Source of the DNA: Acidobacteriota bacterium
Lineage (GTDB): Bacteria; Acidobacteriota; Blastocatellia; RBC074
NCBI GenBank assembly: GCA_016196035.1
Contig: JACPYM010000107.1
Coordinates: 62,001 to 126,000, forward strand
Direction of reading: 5' to 3'
DNA length: 64,000 nucleotides
Position 1 is the stretch's first letter. Each line of letters begins with the position of its first letter. The translations under genes and the position numbers were made by a program. This document shows, piece by piece, positions 43,791 through 52,345 of this stretch. Below the pieces are notes generated by a model. It saw only the letters and a program-made list of their open reading frames with translations. It made no database searches and was not told where the DNA came from.

Positions 43791-44072
43791 ATGAAACTCC
43801 GAAAGCTGCTCAAGAGACTTGGTAATTCAATTCCAAAGAAGTTAGGAAAAAAACAAGAAGCTGTGGCTGTTGCTGTCATTGAAGAAGCTATTGAATCATT
43901 GAAAGAATCCGAGCTAATTTGTATTAGAAAGTCATGCTCAAATTTCGCGCTTACGAAATCAAACTATTGTCAGGTTCATCTTTTGGCACGAGATTCGAGA
44001 GCGAGAGGCAGCAAAGCTGCTGCCAAAAAGGCTGATGGTAAAGGAAAGTTGGCTAAAAAAAGAAAGAAATAG
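43791..44072 (+). CDS. Small basic protein with a Cys/His motif
   Basis: The 93-residue protein has a Lys-rich N-terminus, a central CIRKSCSNFALTKSNYCQVH motif (C-x4-C-x10-C-x2-H) that could bind zinc, and a very basic tail (KKADGKGKLAKKRKK). It may bind nucleic acid. It follows the membrane protein by 26 bp, has the same AT-rich codon use, and is preceded by GAGG. The family is not recognised. Confidence 0.55.
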   Translation: MKLRKLLKRLGNSIPKKLGKKQEAVAVAVIEEAIESLKESELICIRKSCSNFALTKSNYCQVHLLARDSRARGSKAAAKKADGKGKLAKKRKK

Positions 44073-44108
44073 ACTCCCGAAGCTAGCTGTAGATGATCGG
44101 TGAGATAA

Positions 44109-44522
44109 ATGAGCACAGACGCAGGCACGGCAACTTCCATCGCATATTCGCTCGCGCCGATGCTGTCGGTGCGGAATGGCGCGCGAGCGGTGGAATTCTA
44201 TAAATCGGCATTCGGGGCGATTGAGGTATTCCGGATCGAAGCCCCCGACGGCGCGGTGGTGGCTCGGCTGGCGATTGACGGCGCGGAGTTTTGGCTGGCG
44301 GACGAATCGCCGGAGCACCAGAATTTCAGTCCAGATTCGCTGGGCGGTGGCACGGTGCGGATGATCTTGACCGTGCCAGACCCGGATGCGATGTTCGCGC
44401 GGGCAGTGGCGGCAGGCGCGCGCGAAGTTGTCCCGGTCAAGGAAGACTATGGCTAGCGCTTGGGCCGCGTAGTTGATCCCTTCGGCCATCACGGGGAGAT
44501 CGGCCATCCGCTGGCGTCGTAG
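44109..44522 (+). pseudogene. VOC-family gene with a premature in-frame TAG
   Basis: The frame encodes a VOC domain (APMLSVRNGARAVEFYKSAFGA, then VRMILTVPDPDAMFARAVAA) but stops at TAG 44454 after EDYG. The same frame continues RLGRVVDPFGHHGEIGHPLAS to 44522, which is the expected C-terminus (family consensus GWRxGRVxDPFGHxWEIGxPL). A TGG-to-TAG change at the conserved Trp explains the stop, and the second Trp is also changed to Gly. Loss of the last strand and its metal ligand Glu should inactivate it. Confidence 0.82.
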
Positions 44523-44640
44523 CTTTGGCAAATCACTTCGGCAGTGCTAATGACATCAAAATCACCGAAGCGTTTGAAGTCAGGTTTGTTGAAAGTGAGC
44601 AGACAGGTGATTCCGTAAACATTCATCACGGCACCAAGCC
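44515..44640 (-). pseudogene. Remnant of a PIN-domain gene
   Basis: The minus strand encodes NVYGITCLLTFNKPDFKRFG then DFDVISTAEVICQSY, the last third of a PIN toxin (the xLTFNxxDF strand and following segment). Upstream frames are broken and no start remains. It is convergent with the broken VOC gene. Confidence 0.6.
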
Positions 44641-44848
44641 TCTGCCTTGAAACCTGACGCGGCTCCCGCATCTGACATTTCCACAATCCATACCGATACT
44701 TTGGCCCCACCAGAGTTGTTTCGATCTCGCAAGGAATGCCCAACTGAATTGGCGGAGCGAGACAGCCCCTGTTTTGTCTCTTTCCGCCGATCCATCGGTT
44801 TTGGTTGATCCCAAGGTTAGATCAGTTTGCAGTTGCGTGTACGGGTCA

Positions 44849-44906
44849 GTACCGCGACCGGTAGGGAGCGTTCCCTGTAGCGCACGCTCCCTACCGGTCG
44901 CGGTAC
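44849..44906. repeat. Perfect 22-bp inverted repeat (GTACCGCGACCGGTAGGG)
   Basis: Arms 44849-44870 and 44885-44906 are exact reverse complements around a 14-base loop. The repeat lies between the PIN remnant and an orphan fragment, with no gene between the arms. Confidence 0.9.
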
Positions 44907-44938
44907 CGATTCTTCCCATACACTGAAGCGGATCTGAT

Positions 44939-45223
44939 CTAGGCATCGGGCGTTGGTGGTTTATCGGGTGCGGCGGGCGGCAGTGCGGGCGTATTGTTGC
45001 GAACGCGATAAGCGACGTGGCTGGCGCGCGTCCAGCTCGCCAGTGTGCCGGAGTCGCCGTTGAATTTGTTGCGGATGACGACGAGTTGGCGGACGGCTTG
45101 TAAGTCGAGCGTGATTTCGGCAGCGACGTGCGCGCCGATGGCCGTCGCCCCTTCGGTCGTCGTCTGCTCGTTTGATGAAAAACCAACTCTTGCCGATGCA
45201 GATAGCGTCCTGATTGGGTCAAA
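44939..45223 (-). pseudogene. Open frame without a start codon (C-terminal gene fragment)
   Basis: The minus strand is open for 94 codons and reads IGAHVAAEITLDLQAVRQLV, then VIRNKFNGDSGTLASWTRAS and a Pro-rich end. It has protein-like composition but no ATG, GTG or TTG near its beginning before an in-frame stop at 45224. It is probably the tail of a truncated gene. The family is not recognised. Confidence 0.4.
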
Positions 45224-45346
45224 CTACAATTGTGCTAGGGCGGAACCTTTTCTTGCGGCGTCATAATGGGATTGTGAGGTTGTATGTTGAGGATGAAGCG
45301 GGGTTTTCTTCACTTGTGACGGGAAACAAGCGGCCATTTGCGATGT

Positions 45347-45463
45347 AGGAAGCGTCTTGCGCGCGGTAAAGAGCGGTTTGTGCGCCGCACAGAACGTCTG
45401 GTGCACTGCCCGAAGCGGCTGAAACGTGTATGGTTGGACTTGTGCAGGTGTGGGAAGCGTCTG
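45347..45463. repeat. Imperfect 21-bp tandem repeat array
   Basis: Five or so diverged units of about 21 bp (for example 45380-45400 GTGCGCCGCACAGAACGTCT and 45401-45421 GTGCACTGCCCGAAGCGGCT) run in tandem. Read on the plus strand they would encode a seven-residue period (RFVRRTE, RLVHCPK, RLKRVWL), but no convincing gene start is present. Confidence 0.65.
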
Positions 45464-45542
45464 CAACACACAGGACACGACCTTGTACGCAAAATATTCA
45501 GTGCGCTGTGCGGCTTTTTGTGGCCGGCGCATGGCGGTTGAG

Positions 45543-45953
45543 CTAGGGCGTGTCGTAGCGCGAGAGGTACAGCTTGCCTTCGTAATCTACGAGACCGAGC
45601 CGCAGTTGCTGCAACCAACCGTAGCGGCCAAGCACATCGCGGTTGAACCAGTCATCTGCGGCAAAGAAAACCATCACGTCGAATTGAAAGCCAAACGCCG
45701 TGAGCACTACCTCGTGTCCATAAGTGAGAAAGGAGCCAGTAGCAGTGGAAATCCGCTGTGGCATTCCGCTTTCGATCTCGAAGCCGAGTCCTTCGCCAAT
45801 GCCACGCCGAAAAACGCAGTAGCTGGAGCCGGAATCAAGTTTGGGGTCTACCCTGCGGCTGAGCGGGCCGCTCTTCAATACCACGGGAACAGTGATGCCC
45901 AGCGCGCCAGCATCATACTCGTGGCAAATATCAAAGGTCAGCGTGTAAGCCAT
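45543..45953 (-). CDS. Retropepsin-like aspartyl protease domain protein
   Basis: ATG at 45953 follows GGAGGGTGG and gives 136 residues. The core KLDSGSSYCVFRRG contains the D-S-G active-site motif of single-domain retropepsin-like proteases, followed by strands VVLTAFGFQFDVMVFF and NRDVLGRYGWLQQLRLGL. It starts 1 bp after the stop of the DUF5678 gene, so the two are translationally coupled. Active enzymes of this fold are homodimers. Its role is unknown. Confidence 0.75.
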   Translation of the reverse strand: MAYTLTFDICHEYDAGALGITVPVVLKSGPLSRRVDPKLDSGSSYCVFRRGIGEGLGFEIESGMPQRISTATGSFLTYGHEVVLTAFGFQFDVMVFFAADDWFNRDVLGRYGWLQQLRLGLVDYEGKLYLSRYDTP

Positions 45954-45954
45954 C

Positions 45955-46506
45955 TCACCACCCTCCGAATGGCAACTCTTCATCCGGTTCGATGCGCGTG
46001 AAAAACGGGGTCTCGATTCCTGCGGCATGCGCCGCTTCTGAAACTTCGCGCGCATTCGTGCCGTGGCTAATCAACCGGTCGCCATCCAACGCTACCCACT
46101 GATTCAGGTATTCGTGCCGATGTTCTTTCAACCACTGTTGCTCGCGCGTGATGTCAATCAAGGGAGCAGGCCGTGCATTTTCCAGCTTGATGACGAACGG
46201 CGATTCAACGCCAGCCTGACGCGCGGCAGTGATGACTTCGCGGCTGGTGGGGCCGTGGCCGAGCAGCCGGTCGCCCTCCAGCGCAACCCATTGGCCGGTG
46301 TAATCCTGACGATGCGCCTTGATCCAGCGCAACTCGCGTGAACGATCTTGCGGTGCTCTGTTGTCGGGGGGCCGCGTGGGAGATGGCGTGACGAGCGCGG
46401 CCTGATTCGCTTCCGTCAGGGCGCGTTCAATCTGTTGCCATAGATGTTTGGGCACGAAGACGCCTGCTTCGCTGACTACAAGCTGGCCGTTGGTGTTGTT
46501 GTTCAT
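45955..46506 (-). CDS. Protein with two tandem DUF5678 repeats
   Basis: ATG at 46506 follows AAGGAG and gives 183 residues. After an AbrB-like opening (GQLVVSEAGVFVPKHLW), two copies of a ~60-residue module appear: ELRWIKAHRQDYTGQWVALE plus GDRLLGHGPTSREVITAARQ, and EQQWLKEHRHEYLNQWVALD plus GDRLISHGTNAREVSEAAHA. This matches DUF5678, a small module of unknown function. It is coupled to the retropepsin-like gene downstream, suggesting an enzyme/regulator or enzyme/substrate pair. Confidence 0.8.
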   Translation of the reverse strand: MNNNTNGQLVVSEAGVFVPKHLWQQIERALTEANQAALVTPSPTRPPDNRAPQDRSRELRWIKAHRQDYTGQWVALEGDRLLGHGPTSREVITAARQAGVESPFVIKLENARPAPLIDITREQQWLKEHRHEYLNQWVALDGDRLISHGTNAREVSEAAHAAGIETPFFTRIEPDEELPFGGW

Positions 46507-46652
46507 ACGACTTGCTCCTTGCTTGTCTGTTGTGACGGGCGAAAGTATCGCGCCGTAGCAGCGGGCAAGCAACCCTTAAAATAAACAACGGCTGCCATCA
46601 GCCTTTCAGCTATTGGCAGCCGCATTTTCGGGTGACCTCTGTAAATGGAGAA

Positions 46653-48686
46653 CTAATCGCCGGACACCGTAACTGCGCCGGTGCCTTCTTCTTTCTTACT
46701 CGTCAACCCGCCGATTTGGACGAGCGGTTCGGCTTTCTGCTTGAGCACCGATTGCATGTACAGCTTCTTCATCAGCGCCTGCTCTTCTTTCGCGGTTTGC
46801 GGCACGGCCTTTTTCTCGCGGCCACGTGCGGCGTCGGCGTCGTTGACATTCAGCACGTGCGTCGTGTCTTCGAGTTTGACCGAGTGGTTGTTCGCGAAGA
46901 TTTCGTGGCGGCCATGTTCTTGATACCACTTCGACACGGTCGCGTTCTGGTGCATGTTCTCGATGATATTGCGCCAGCCGATGCCCGTGTTGTACGCGCA
47001 GAAACTGATTTCGCCTTCCTGCGTGCCGTAAGGAATGATGCACATCTCGGTGCGGCGGAAGTCGTAGTTGAACAAGTCCTGGAACCACATGCCCGCGATG
47101 AAAAGGAAGTTCCAGCGATCTTTGCGGCGTTTCTCGACGTCTTCAATCGTGCGCGTCGGGTCGGACTTGCCATAGTCTTTGCCCGACAGACCAAAGGTCT
47201 TGTCGAACTTCTGCAACAGATCGGTCAGTTTGAAATGCGTCGGCGAACCGAAGGGGTTGTAATGCTTGAGCAAAGCCAAACCCATCAGCGCGCCGGAAAA
47301 CTTCTTGCCCCGCGCGGCGTCGGTGACCTTCTGCATATCTTTGACGAGGCCAGGGATGTTGATGAAATCCGGGACGGGCCGCATCTCCTTGGTTTCTTTA
47401 TCAACCATCACCGCCGTGCCTACACCGCAATTCGGGTGGCAACCGCAACTCATCTGGCCCCATTCGCGATCCGGCCCGTGGGCCATATCGGCGAAATCGG
47501 CAAAGGCCGACATCAACGAAATCGGGAACCAGTCTTTATGCGGATCGGTGATGCCCACCTGTTTTTTCACGTCGTGGGCCATGTGCGAGAGCGTGTAACG
47601 CTGGCGCAAGCGGCGATCTTCGGTGATGTCTTCGTCGCGGCCCGTGAAGGAAACCGGTTGGAATGAGATGAAGCCGATCTTTTTGGGATTGTCGAGCGCA
47701 AAGCGAATCACCGGGCCGACTTCGTCGTTGTTGACGGTGTTGACCAGCGTCGTCACGAGCACAATCTCGACGCCAGCTTCGTGCAGGTTGTTGATCGCAC
47801 GCAGCTTCACGTCGAAAAGGTTGCCGACCTGGCGGTGACTGTTGGCGGCGTTGCCGATGCCATCGAATTGCAGGTAAACGTAACGTAGACCGGCTTCAGC
47901 AGCCTTGCGGCAGAACTCTTTGGATTTGGCGAACTCAATGCCGTTGGTCGCAGCTTGCACGGAGTTATAGCCAACCTTGCGCGCGTATTTGACGGCATCA
48001 ATGAAGTAGGGCGAGAGCGTCGGTTCGCCGCCCGAAAATTGGATGGACATCTGGCGGCGCGGCTTGATCGAAACCGCGTTGTCCATGATTTCCTGAATGT
48101 CTTCCCAGCTTAACTCGTGGACGAAACCAACCTGGTTGGCATCCATGAAGCAGGGGTCGCACATCATGTTGCAACGGTTGGTCAGGTCTACGGTCAGCAC
48201 CGAACCGCGCCCGTGCTTGATGGTCGAAGAACCGTGCTTGTGCAAGCGTTCGTCGTTGTGCGCATCAATGTCGCGACCTGGGTACATCGCTTCGATGTGC
48301 TCCAGGAACTTGGCGTCCACGGCCATCATGTCTTCGTAGTGACCATGAAAAGGGCAATCCTTGATCATCCAGATTTCGCCATCCCGCTCAATGATCGTTG
48401 CCTTAATCTCGCCGGGACGATCCTCAATTACCTTGAATGGGTCTTCGCCATTCTCAATGATGCGCGTGCGGGCCTCTTTGACACAGGCCGGGCAGAGCGA
48501 ATCAGTGGTGCGAGGCCAGCCGAGCGTCGGCTTGGTCTTCTGCCAGGATTTCAGCAAGGGCTTGTCAGACCATTTCGGGATGAAAGAGGGGTTGGGTTTG
48601 TACTGATTGAAAAATTGGATCGTGTTGAAGGCTGCGCCCGCCGCGACGCTCAAGCCTTTCTCAAAGTATTTAATCGGTTTAGCCAT
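46653..48686 (-). CDS. Radical SAM protein, tetraether/membrane-spanning-lipid synthase-like
   Basis: ATG at 48686 follows GGAG and gives 677 residues. An N-terminal rubredoxin-like pair (SLCPAC, Cys65/Cys68, and CPFHG at Cys111) precedes the radical SAM motif NRCNMMCDPC (Cys172, Cys176, Cys179) and QFSGGEPTLSPYF. Further cysteine sets follow (MSCGCHPNCGVG; then RRTEMCIIPYGTQEGEISFC). This order, with extra Fe-S clusters and the late C-x-I-x-Y...FCAYN motif, resembles archaeal tetraether synthase (MJ0619 type) and its bacterial homologues, which join lipid tails C-C. Acidobacteriota are known for iso-diabolic acid lipids, so such a role is attractive. A different radical SAM reaction remains possible. 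It stands alone. Confidence 0.7.
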   Translation of the reverse strand: MAKPIKYFEKGLSVAAGAAFNTIQFFNQYKPNPSFIPKWSDKPLLKSWQKTKPTLGWPRTTDSLCPACVKEARTRIIENGEDPFKVIEDRPGEIKATIIERDGEIWMIKDCPFHGHYEDMMAVDAKFLEHIEAMYPGRDIDAHNDERLHKHGSSTIKHGRGSVLTVDLTNRCNMMCDPCFMDANQVGFVHELSWEDIQEIMDNAVSIKPRRQMSIQFSGGEPTLSPYFIDAVKYARKVGYNSVQAATNGIEFAKSKEFCRKAAEAGLRYVYLQFDGIGNAANSHRQVGNLFDVKLRAINNLHEAGVEIVLVTTLVNTVNNDEVGPVIRFALDNPKKIGFISFQPVSFTGRDEDITEDRRLRQRYTLSHMAHDVKKQVGITDPHKDWFPISLMSAFADFADMAHGPDREWGQMSCGCHPNCGVGTAVMVDKETKEMRPVPDFINIPGLVKDMQKVTDAARGKKFSGALMGLALLKHYNPFGSPTHFKLTDLLQKFDKTFGLSGKDYGKSDPTRTIEDVEKRRKDRWNFLFIAGMWFQDLFNYDFRRTEMCIIPYGTQEGEISFCAYNTGIGWRNIIENMHQNATVSKWYQEHGRHEIFANNHSVKLEDTTHVLNVNDADAARGREKKAVPQTAKEEQALMKKLYMQSVLKQKAEPLVQIGGLTSKKEEGTGAVTVSGD

Positions 48687-49660
48687 CATTGTTCTCCATG
48701 GGTTGCTCGCTTCGTTCGCCTGTTTGCGGCACTCGCCAGACCTTCTCAACCAGCCTGAACATAAACCTCACCGAGCAGGGCCAGCGGCAATCAAAATTGT
48801 TTGCTTAGAAGCAGGTAAAGGGATGATTACTTCAAATACATTCCCTAGCACATCACAGGCCACAAAGGATTGCTGGTGGTGGAAAACACTCTGCCGTTTA
48901 CCTATTCGCGTTACCGGTACTGCATAAATGTTGTGGATTCGCGATTTGTGGCCGTACTAAAAAAGGGGAAACTGTGTCTGTTTCGCCCAAATGCGGGCGC
49001 AGTTTAGGTGATCAAACATAAATTTGCAAACTTCGGCAGGTTAAAAACGAGTCAACAAGCAACAAATGAGGATAAAGTCAAAAGATGCGTATCAGGATGA
49101 CCACCTTGGCATTATCAAACGGCGAGGGGCGAATCGAATTGACCGCGTTGGCCTGTGTGCCAATTGATTTTGGAGTTGCCCTGGATGGGCTATCCATACA
49201 AACCCGTTGCGCTGATAAAGAGTTCACTCGCGTGACTGAGAGGGTTTCGCCGGCTGGTTCGGGGCTTACGCAAAACCCAAGCAAGCTTGCCACAAAGGCA
49301 CGGAGTCAGAGCGCTTTTCTTGAAGGTTGGAGAAGTTCTTGTTTTGGCTCTGTGTCTCGGTATCTCCGTGGCAAGTTTCTGCATAAGTCCTACCGTTTTC
49401 ACCAAAGCGTCAATCATTGATGCTCTTTGCCCCTTGTGCCGCTGGCAATCACGACACACACGCCCTCTGATTTGATCGCAATCAACAAAAACACGCTCAG
49501 AGGGTCGCCAGTGCGCCAAAATTTCTCCCACCGTGCCTCAGTTGGTTCTTGAACGCCCTGCACCTATCCGTGATAATGCCTTCTCAATTGATGCTTAGTG
49601 ATTGATGACTCATAACATCCGTAAATTGCAGTTCCTCACTTGATACGCCTTGGAGCATTC
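48687..49660. other. Intergenic region with one decayed inverted repeat
   Basis: No gene is supported: short open frames lack motifs and ribosome sites. The region carries the upstream sequences of the divergent radical SAM and phosphatase genes, and a degenerate CACAGAGGC-type inverted repeat at 49285-49375. Confidence 0.6.
49285..49375. repeat. Degenerate CTTGCCACAAAGGCACGGAG-type inverted repeat
   Basis: The left arm 49285-49312 and the right arm 49347-49375 are diverged reverse complements of the GCCACAGAGGCAC family, with a ~35-bp loop and no gene. It is an older, gene-less copy of the element that frames the GxxExxY gene. Confidence 0.65.
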
Positions 49661-50479
49661 ATGCCTGCCGTAGAAGCTAAGATGGTGGATATTCATTGCC
49701 ACGTGCTGCCTGAAACAGACGATGGCGCAGTTTCGCTGGAAGAATCGGTCGAAATGTGTCGCCTCGCCGCAGAGGATGGCATTAGGACGATTGTCGCGAC
49801 GCCGCACATGTTCGATGGCGTTCATCAGACGCCGCAGCGCGATGATATTCGGCGCAGAATTGACCAGGTGATGGAGGCCGCTGGCGGGATTGTCGAAATT
49901 GTCCCCGGTGGCGAGGTGCGGTATAGCTACGAGATCTTTCAGGAAGTCAAAGACCCGCGCACCAAGATCAGACTCAACGGCAGTTCGTATATGCTGCTCG
50001 AATTCGATTTCAACATGGTGCCGCCTAACATCGAGACGACGATCTTTCAAATTCTGAATGCCGGCATCACGCCCGTCATCGCGCATCCGGAGCGCAACAT
50101 GCGCATTCAACGCAAGCCTGAGATTCTGGCGATGCTGATCGAACGCGGCGCTTACTCGCAAATTGACGCGGGTAGTTTGACCGGCAGCTTCGGCACTGAA
50201 AGTTACGAGTCAGCCAAGCGCTTCATCCAGGCCGGGCTGGCGCATTTCATCGCCACCGATGCGCATCACAAAGATCGCCGCCGACCGCTGCTTTCCAAAG
50301 CGGTCGAGATTGCTACTGAAATTGGCGGTGCAGACTATGCCCGCGCGATGGTTGAAACAAATCCGTTGGCGCTGATTCAGGATCGCGTGATTCCCTATCA
50401 GCCCGATCCGGATTTGGACGCGCTGGCCGGACGTCGGAAGAAAAAAGAAAAGAAGAGTTGGTTCGCTTTTTGGAAGTAA
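49661..50479 (+). CDS. PHP-type tyrosine-protein phosphatase (CpsB/YwqE/Wzb-like)
   Basis: ATG at 49661 follows GGAG; an upstream TTG is rejected. The 272-residue protein has PHP metal-binding motifs MVDIHCHVLPETDDGA, VATPHMFDG, PVIAHPERN and FIATDAHHKDRRRP. It is a manganese-dependent phosphatase that dephosphorylates the capsule/EPS tyrosine kinase in related bacteria. No exopolysaccharide cluster is adjacent here. A very basic tail (RRKKKEKKS) could bind membrane or nucleic acid. Confidence 0.9.
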   Translation: MPAVEAKMVDIHCHVLPETDDGAVSLEESVEMCRLAAEDGIRTIVATPHMFDGVHQTPQRDDIRRRIDQVMEAAGGIVEIVPGGEVRYSYEIFQEVKDPRTKIRLNGSSYMLLEFDFNMVPPNIETTIFQILNAGITPVIAHPERNMRIQRKPEILAMLIERGAYSQIDAGSLTGSFGTESYESAKRFIQAGLAHFIATDAHHKDRRRPLLSKAVEIATEIGGADYARAMVETNPLALIQDRVIPYQPDPDLDALAGRRKKKEKKSWFAFWK

Positions 50480-50555
50480 CCGCAACTGCGCAATTACACG
50501 GGCAACTATGAGGTTGACGCCCTGGCTGCGTGGCTCACTTTGATCGGAGATATAA

Positions 50556-52100
50556 GTGAACAAGATGTTCCGCTCTGCCGCCGTGAAGTGCACGACGGTT
50601 TTATTTTTATTGGCCTTGGCCTTCACGCCCGCCCTTGCCAAACCGCAATGGCAACTGGTCACACTCAAAAACGGCCTGCAAGTCATCGTCATTGAGAATC
50701 GTTCGGTGCCGCTCGTCACGGTCGAGATGGCGGTCAAGAACGGCGCGTGGACGGAACCGCCCGAATACAACGGCCTCTCGCACCTTTTCGAGCATATGTT
50801 CTTTAAGTCGAATGAGAAGTCGAAGGCCGAGGGCTATCACGATCAGGCGGGCGAACTCGGTATGCTCAGCAATGCGCAAACGCAATACGAAGTCGTCAAT
50901 TATTACACCACAACCATCCGCACCGGCACGCGTGAAGCCTTGCGCCTGCTGAACGATGCGATCCGCTATCCGCTTTTCGACGAGACGGAGTTCAAACAGG
51001 AAATCGAAGTCGTGATAGACGAACTCAACCGCCACGCCTCCAATCCGTTTTACTATCTGATCAACGGCGTCGAATCGAAGCTCTGGTACAAATACTATTC
51101 GCGCAAGAATCCCGGCGGCAGTCCGCAAACCGTTTCCAAAGCCACCACGGCGATGATGCGCGAGATTCAGAAGCGCTTTTACATTCCGAATAACTCGGCC
51201 ATCGTCGTGGCTGGTGATGTCAGCGCGCCTGAAATTTTCAAACTGGCCGAAGAGATTTTCGGCGATTGGCCGCGTGGCGAAGACCCTTTCATCAAAAACC
51301 CGATCCCGCGCCATCCGGCGTTGACCAAAGACGAAGCCGTCATCGTCAATCAGGCCGTCAATGCCATCACGCTGAACATCGGCTATCACGGCCCTTCAAC
51401 CGATCTCGACCCGCAAGCGACTTATGCTGCCGATGTCTTCTCGTTCATCCTGCGCCAGCCGGATTCCAAATTCGCCCGTGCACTGATTGATACGGGCCTG
51501 ACCACCGGCGCGGCAGTCGGCTACCTGACGCAACGCAATGTCGGCCCGATCACGATCACCGCGCAAACCGCGCCCGATAAATTCCGCGACGCCGTCAAAG
51601 CGATCAACGATCAGATCATGCAATTCGACGCGCCCGATTACTTCAGCAACGAAGAGTTGGAGAGCGCCAAATCGCTGCTCGATGTGAATGAAATTTATGG
51701 ACGCGAAAAGCCGTCCGAATATGCGCACACGGTCAGTTTCTGGTGGGCGAGTTCGGGGCTGGACTATTACGCCAGTTACACCGAGAAACTGCGCCAAGTC
51801 ACGCGCGCCGACATCCAGGCTTACATCCGCAAGTACATCAAAAACCGCCCGCGCATTTATGGCGTGATGCTCTCGGTGGAAGATCAGAAAAAAGTCGGGC
51901 TGACTGAGAAAGATTTGCTCACACGCCCCGACGCCGTGCAGCCGCTGAAATTGCCTGAAACGCCGATCACGAGCACGGCGCAACCGGCCTTGCCGCCGGA
52001 AACTAAAGCGCCTGTCGCGGCGCAACCGGGCACGCCGAAACCGCAACCGGCAAGTGGAAACGGGCCGCTGAAGAACAGCAAGAAACCGGTGAGCAACTGA
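50556..52100 (+). CDS. M16 family zinc metallopeptidase (active subunit)
   Basis: The 514-residue protein has a signal peptide (KCTTVLFLLALAFTPALA) and the inverted zinc motif HLFEH (in YNGLSHLFEHMFFKSN), with the distal Glu in EIEVVIDELNRHA. This is a full pitrilysin/insulinase-type unit of two M16 domains, followed by a Pro-rich tail. It would act in the periplasm on peptides. A GTG at 50556 with GGAG at good spacing is used; ATG at 50565 is an alternative. A partner lacking the zinc motif is encoded next. Confidence 0.9.
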   Translation: MNKMFRSAAVKCTTVLFLLALAFTPALAKPQWQLVTLKNGLQVIVIENRSVPLVTVEMAVKNGAWTEPPEYNGLSHLFEHMFFKSNEKSKAEGYHDQAGELGMLSNAQTQYEVVNYYTTTIRTGTREALRLLNDAIRYPLFDETEFKQEIEVVIDELNRHASNPFYYLINGVESKLWYKYYSRKNPGGSPQTVSKATTAMMREIQKRFYIPNNSAIVVAGDVSAPEIFKLAEEIFGDWPRGEDPFIKNPIPRHPALTKDEAVIVNQAVNAITLNIGYHGPSTDLDPQATYAADVFSFILRQPDSKFARALIDTGLTTGAAVGYLTQRNVGPITITAQTAPDKFRDAVKAINDQIMQFDAPDYFSNEELESAKSLLDVNEIYGREKPSEYAHTVSFWWASSGLDYYASYTEKLRQVTRADIQAYIRKYIKNRPRIYGVMLSVEDQKKVGLTEKDLLTRPDAVQPLKLPETPITSTAQPALPPETKAPVAAQPGTPKPQPASGNGPLKNSKKPVSN

Positions 52101-52152
52101 TGATGAAATCCGCTTCAAACTCGCTTGCCAATCCGGCACTCGCGAACCTGTC

Positions 52153-52319
52153 TTTGCGGCTCTGCCGCCCGATGTGCGGAAGGTCTGTGACCTTCCAGTA
52201 ACCGTCTTTCTCTTTTTCCGGGGCTATGCCCCAAACTGTCTGGGGCATAGCCCCGGAAAATAAGTCACGACTCGCGGAAGGTCACAGACCTTCCGCACAT
52301 CGGGCGGCAGAGCCGCAAA
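52153..52319. repeat. Nested perfect hairpins (44-bp outer, 20-bp inner) between the M16 genes
   Basis: The outer arms 52153-52196 and 52276-52319 are perfect 44-bp reverse complements (TTTGCGGCTCTGCCGCCCGA...). Inside lies a second perfect pair, 52214-52233 and 52241-52260 (TTTTCCGGGGCTATGCCCCA). Two hairpin elements therefore appear nested, 26 bp before the next gene's ATG. Confidence 0.95.
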
Positions 52320-52345
52320 ACCGCCCAACCAGGTTTTCAAACTCT

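Noticed and set aside
45045-45541. Plus-strand frames across the 21-bp tandem array as a real repeat protein
   Set aside because: There is no ribosome site, no continuation outside the array and no family resemblance. The array is reported only as a repeat.
52226-52345. N-terminal extension of the second M16 protein through the nested hairpin
   Set aside because: The extension is read from repeat DNA. A proper signal peptide begins at ATG 52346.
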